From Pedobacter foliorum (lineage in GTDB: Bacteria > Bacteroidota > Bacteroidia > Sphingobacteriales > Sphingobacteriaceae): a DNA stretch of 64,000 nucleotides. The position numbers were made by a program, and so were the translations under genes. The stretch covers positions 372,001-436,000 of the forward strand of contig NZ_JABSNU010000001.1 in assembly GCF_013266735.1 (NCBI RefSeq), in the 5' to 3' direction. Position 1 is the stretch's first letter, and each line of letters begins with the position of its first letter. Positions 62,888-64,000 of the stretch are shown here, in pieces. The notes under the pieces are model-generated. The model was not told where the DNA came from, made no database searches, and worked only from the letters and a program-made list of their open reading frames with translations.

Positions 62888-64000
62888 ATGAACATTAAGT
62901 TGTTAATCGGTCTTATTTTATTTGCAGGCTCATTGAGTTCCTGTAAAAAATGGCTGGAGGTTCAGCCCGAATCAGAAATATCTGCCCCGATTCTTTTCAG
63001 TACCGAAAACGGTTTCATGGAAGCTTTAAATGGAGTATACATCAAGAGTACCAGTCATGACCTATATGGAAAGGAACTGACATTTGGAACTACTGAAGCG
63101 CTAGCCCAAAATTTTTCTATTGGCACTGATGGACAGGACTACAGACAAACTTCCCTGTACAACTATACAAATGGAAAATTCATTGAACGTAAAGACAAAA
63201 TATGGAGTGGCCTGTATAGTGCTATCGTCAATTGCAATTTGATACTGAGTAATATCGATGCGCGTAAAAATGTATTTACCGGCTCAAATTATGAGTTAAT
63301 CAAAGGTGAAACACTAGCGCTAAGGGCCTATTTACATTTTGACCTTTTGCGATTGTTCGCGCCTTCTTATCTCAAAAATCCAACAGCTCCGGGAATACCA
63401 TTTGCAAAAAAATACACCAAAGAGGTTACTCCAATGTCGTCGGTGACCGAAGTAATGAATATGTTGATTCAGGATCTAGAAGAGGCTAAAACCTTAATGG
63501 TAAATGATCCGATTCGCAGCGCCGGATACAAGATTAACTATCCACTGGTTACAGATACTACCAAAAATACAGAGGAGAATTCTCCTTTCTTGTTTCTGCA
63601 GAACAGAAGGCATCACCTGAACTATTATGCAGTTTGCGGAACCCTGGCCCGGGTTTATCTTTATAAAAATGATAAAGTCAATGCATTAAAAAATGCCAAG
63701 GAAGTTATTGATTCAAAGAAATTCCCATGGACTTCACAAAGCGATTTTATCGCCTTTGATGAAGCGAAAAAAGACCGTATTCTTTATAAAGAGTTGTTAT
63801 TTGGCTGGTATATCCCAAATTCTACAAAAGACATCAAAGAGAACTGGTTTAAAAGTGGTACCAGAGGCTTCTTCCTTTTAGAAGATGATGCAAGGTTAAT
63901 TTATGAAGCAGGTACAGTTGGGGCAGAGGACCTACGCTTTAAACAATGGGTTACGCTAATGGCAGATGTAAACAGCAGGTGGTACGATATTGTAAAGTAC
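62888..64000 (+). CDS. SusD/RagB family nutrient-binding lipoprotein, 5' part
   Basis: 371 codons are in the window; the frame stays open to the right edge. Signal ends LSSC (Cys19) followed by KKWLEVQPESEIS, the standard SusD start. The RagB/SusD helical repeats follow (LKGVYIKST-like start region, IWSGLYSAIVNCNLILSNI, LALRAYLHFDLLRLFAP). It forms the lid over the SusC barrel and captures substrate. It is 32 bp after susC and co-transcribed. Confidence 0.93.
   Translation, partial: MNIKLLIGLILFAGSLSSCKKWLEVQPESEISAPILFSTENGFMEALNGVYIKSTSHDLYGKELTFGTTEALAQNFSIGTDGQDYRQTSLYNYTNGKFIERKDKIWSGLYSAIVNCNLILSNIDARKNVFTGSNYELIKGETLALRAYLHFDLLRLFAPSYLKNPTAPGIPFAKKYTKEVTPMSSVTEVMNMLIQDLEEAKTLMVNDPIRSAGYKINYPLVTDTTKNTEENSPFLFLQNRRHHLNYYAVCGTLARVYLYKNDKVNALKNAKEVIDSKKFPWTSQSDFIAFDEAKKDRILYKELLFGWYIPNSTKDIKENWFKSGTRGFFLLEDDARLIYEAGTVGAEDLRFKQWVTLMADVNSRWYDIVKY

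Overview
The window reads as a chromosomal accessory-rich segment of a Bacteroidota bacterium of the Sphingobacteriaceae type (Pedobacter-like). The grounds are an ECF sigma / FecR / SusC / SusD locus, many short lipoproteins with a Cys lipobox followed by Lys/Asp, weak ribosome binding sites, moderately low GC, an S9 peptidase, MesX/MesD methionine synthesis, and an RteC relic typical of Bacteroidota conjugative elements. The genus is inferred; no rRNA or complete tRNA gene is present.

Layout. 1-4.5 kb: 3' end of an S9 prolyl-oligopeptidase-type gene, a truncated DUF1016 nuclease, an intact AbiE toxin-antitoxin pair with an inverted-repeat operator, and a 5'-truncated short-chain dehydrogenase. 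4.6-8.1 kb: a minus-strand operon (membrane protein, AraC regulator, SnoaL/NTF2-like protein, aldehyde dehydrogenase). 8.4-10.9 kb: a Fic protein with an AbiEi-like N-terminus, preceded by 24-bp tandem repeats, then IS21-like end repeats and a 142-bp MITE. 11-13.4 kb: a clostripain-type (C11) protease followed by a lipoprotein with two Trypco2-like repeats. 13.6-18.7 kb: a decayed rteC, a septoil-knot-like small protein, a solitary contractile tail sheath gene and the 3' end of a second one. 18.9-24 kb: DUF389 membrane protein, NhaA, an alanine/glycine:cation symporter, and relics of MscS and GntR genes.

24-34.4 kb is a two-component neighbourhood. An intact TPR histidine kinase sits beside a response regulator carrying three frameshifts. 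A near-identical promoter box (TCATCTTTTTTAATGAT, about 50 bp before a TATAAAAT element) stands before an M48 protease/lipoprotein operon, a secreted Hcp-like protein and another secreted protein. More secreted proteins of unknown role follow, then a LytS-type TPR kinase without a partner regulator (34.6-36.8 kb).

37.5-44.5 kb is metabolic: an Lrp/AsnC regulator, MesX and MesD (folate-independent methionine synthase), an SBF-type transporter, an Old Yellow Enzyme, and a divergent HxlR / NAD(P)H-binding reductase pair. 44.7-47 kb: a DUF6036 nucleotidyltransferase TA-like pair and a degenerate second AbiE locus. 47.4-52.7 kb: a four-gene surface lipoprotein operon ending in a leucine-rich-repeat protein. 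53-56.6 kb: decayed mobile mystery proteins A and B, an HTH-ImmA/IrrE protease with a coupled unknown partner and palindromic operators, and a DUF2314-DUF2185 immunity-like protein. 57.4-64 kb: sigma factor, FecR, SusC and the start of SusD (runs off the end).

Overall this is a patchwork of functional operons separated by gene fragments. At least twelve genes survive only as 5' or 3' pieces or with frameshifts and nonsense codons, mostly beside TA modules or mobile-element traces. The most unusual features are the shared promoter box around the two-component system, the Fic gene with upstream iteron-like repeats, the C11 protease/Trypco2-like lipoprotein pair, the MITE, and the two related AbiE loci 43 kb apart.
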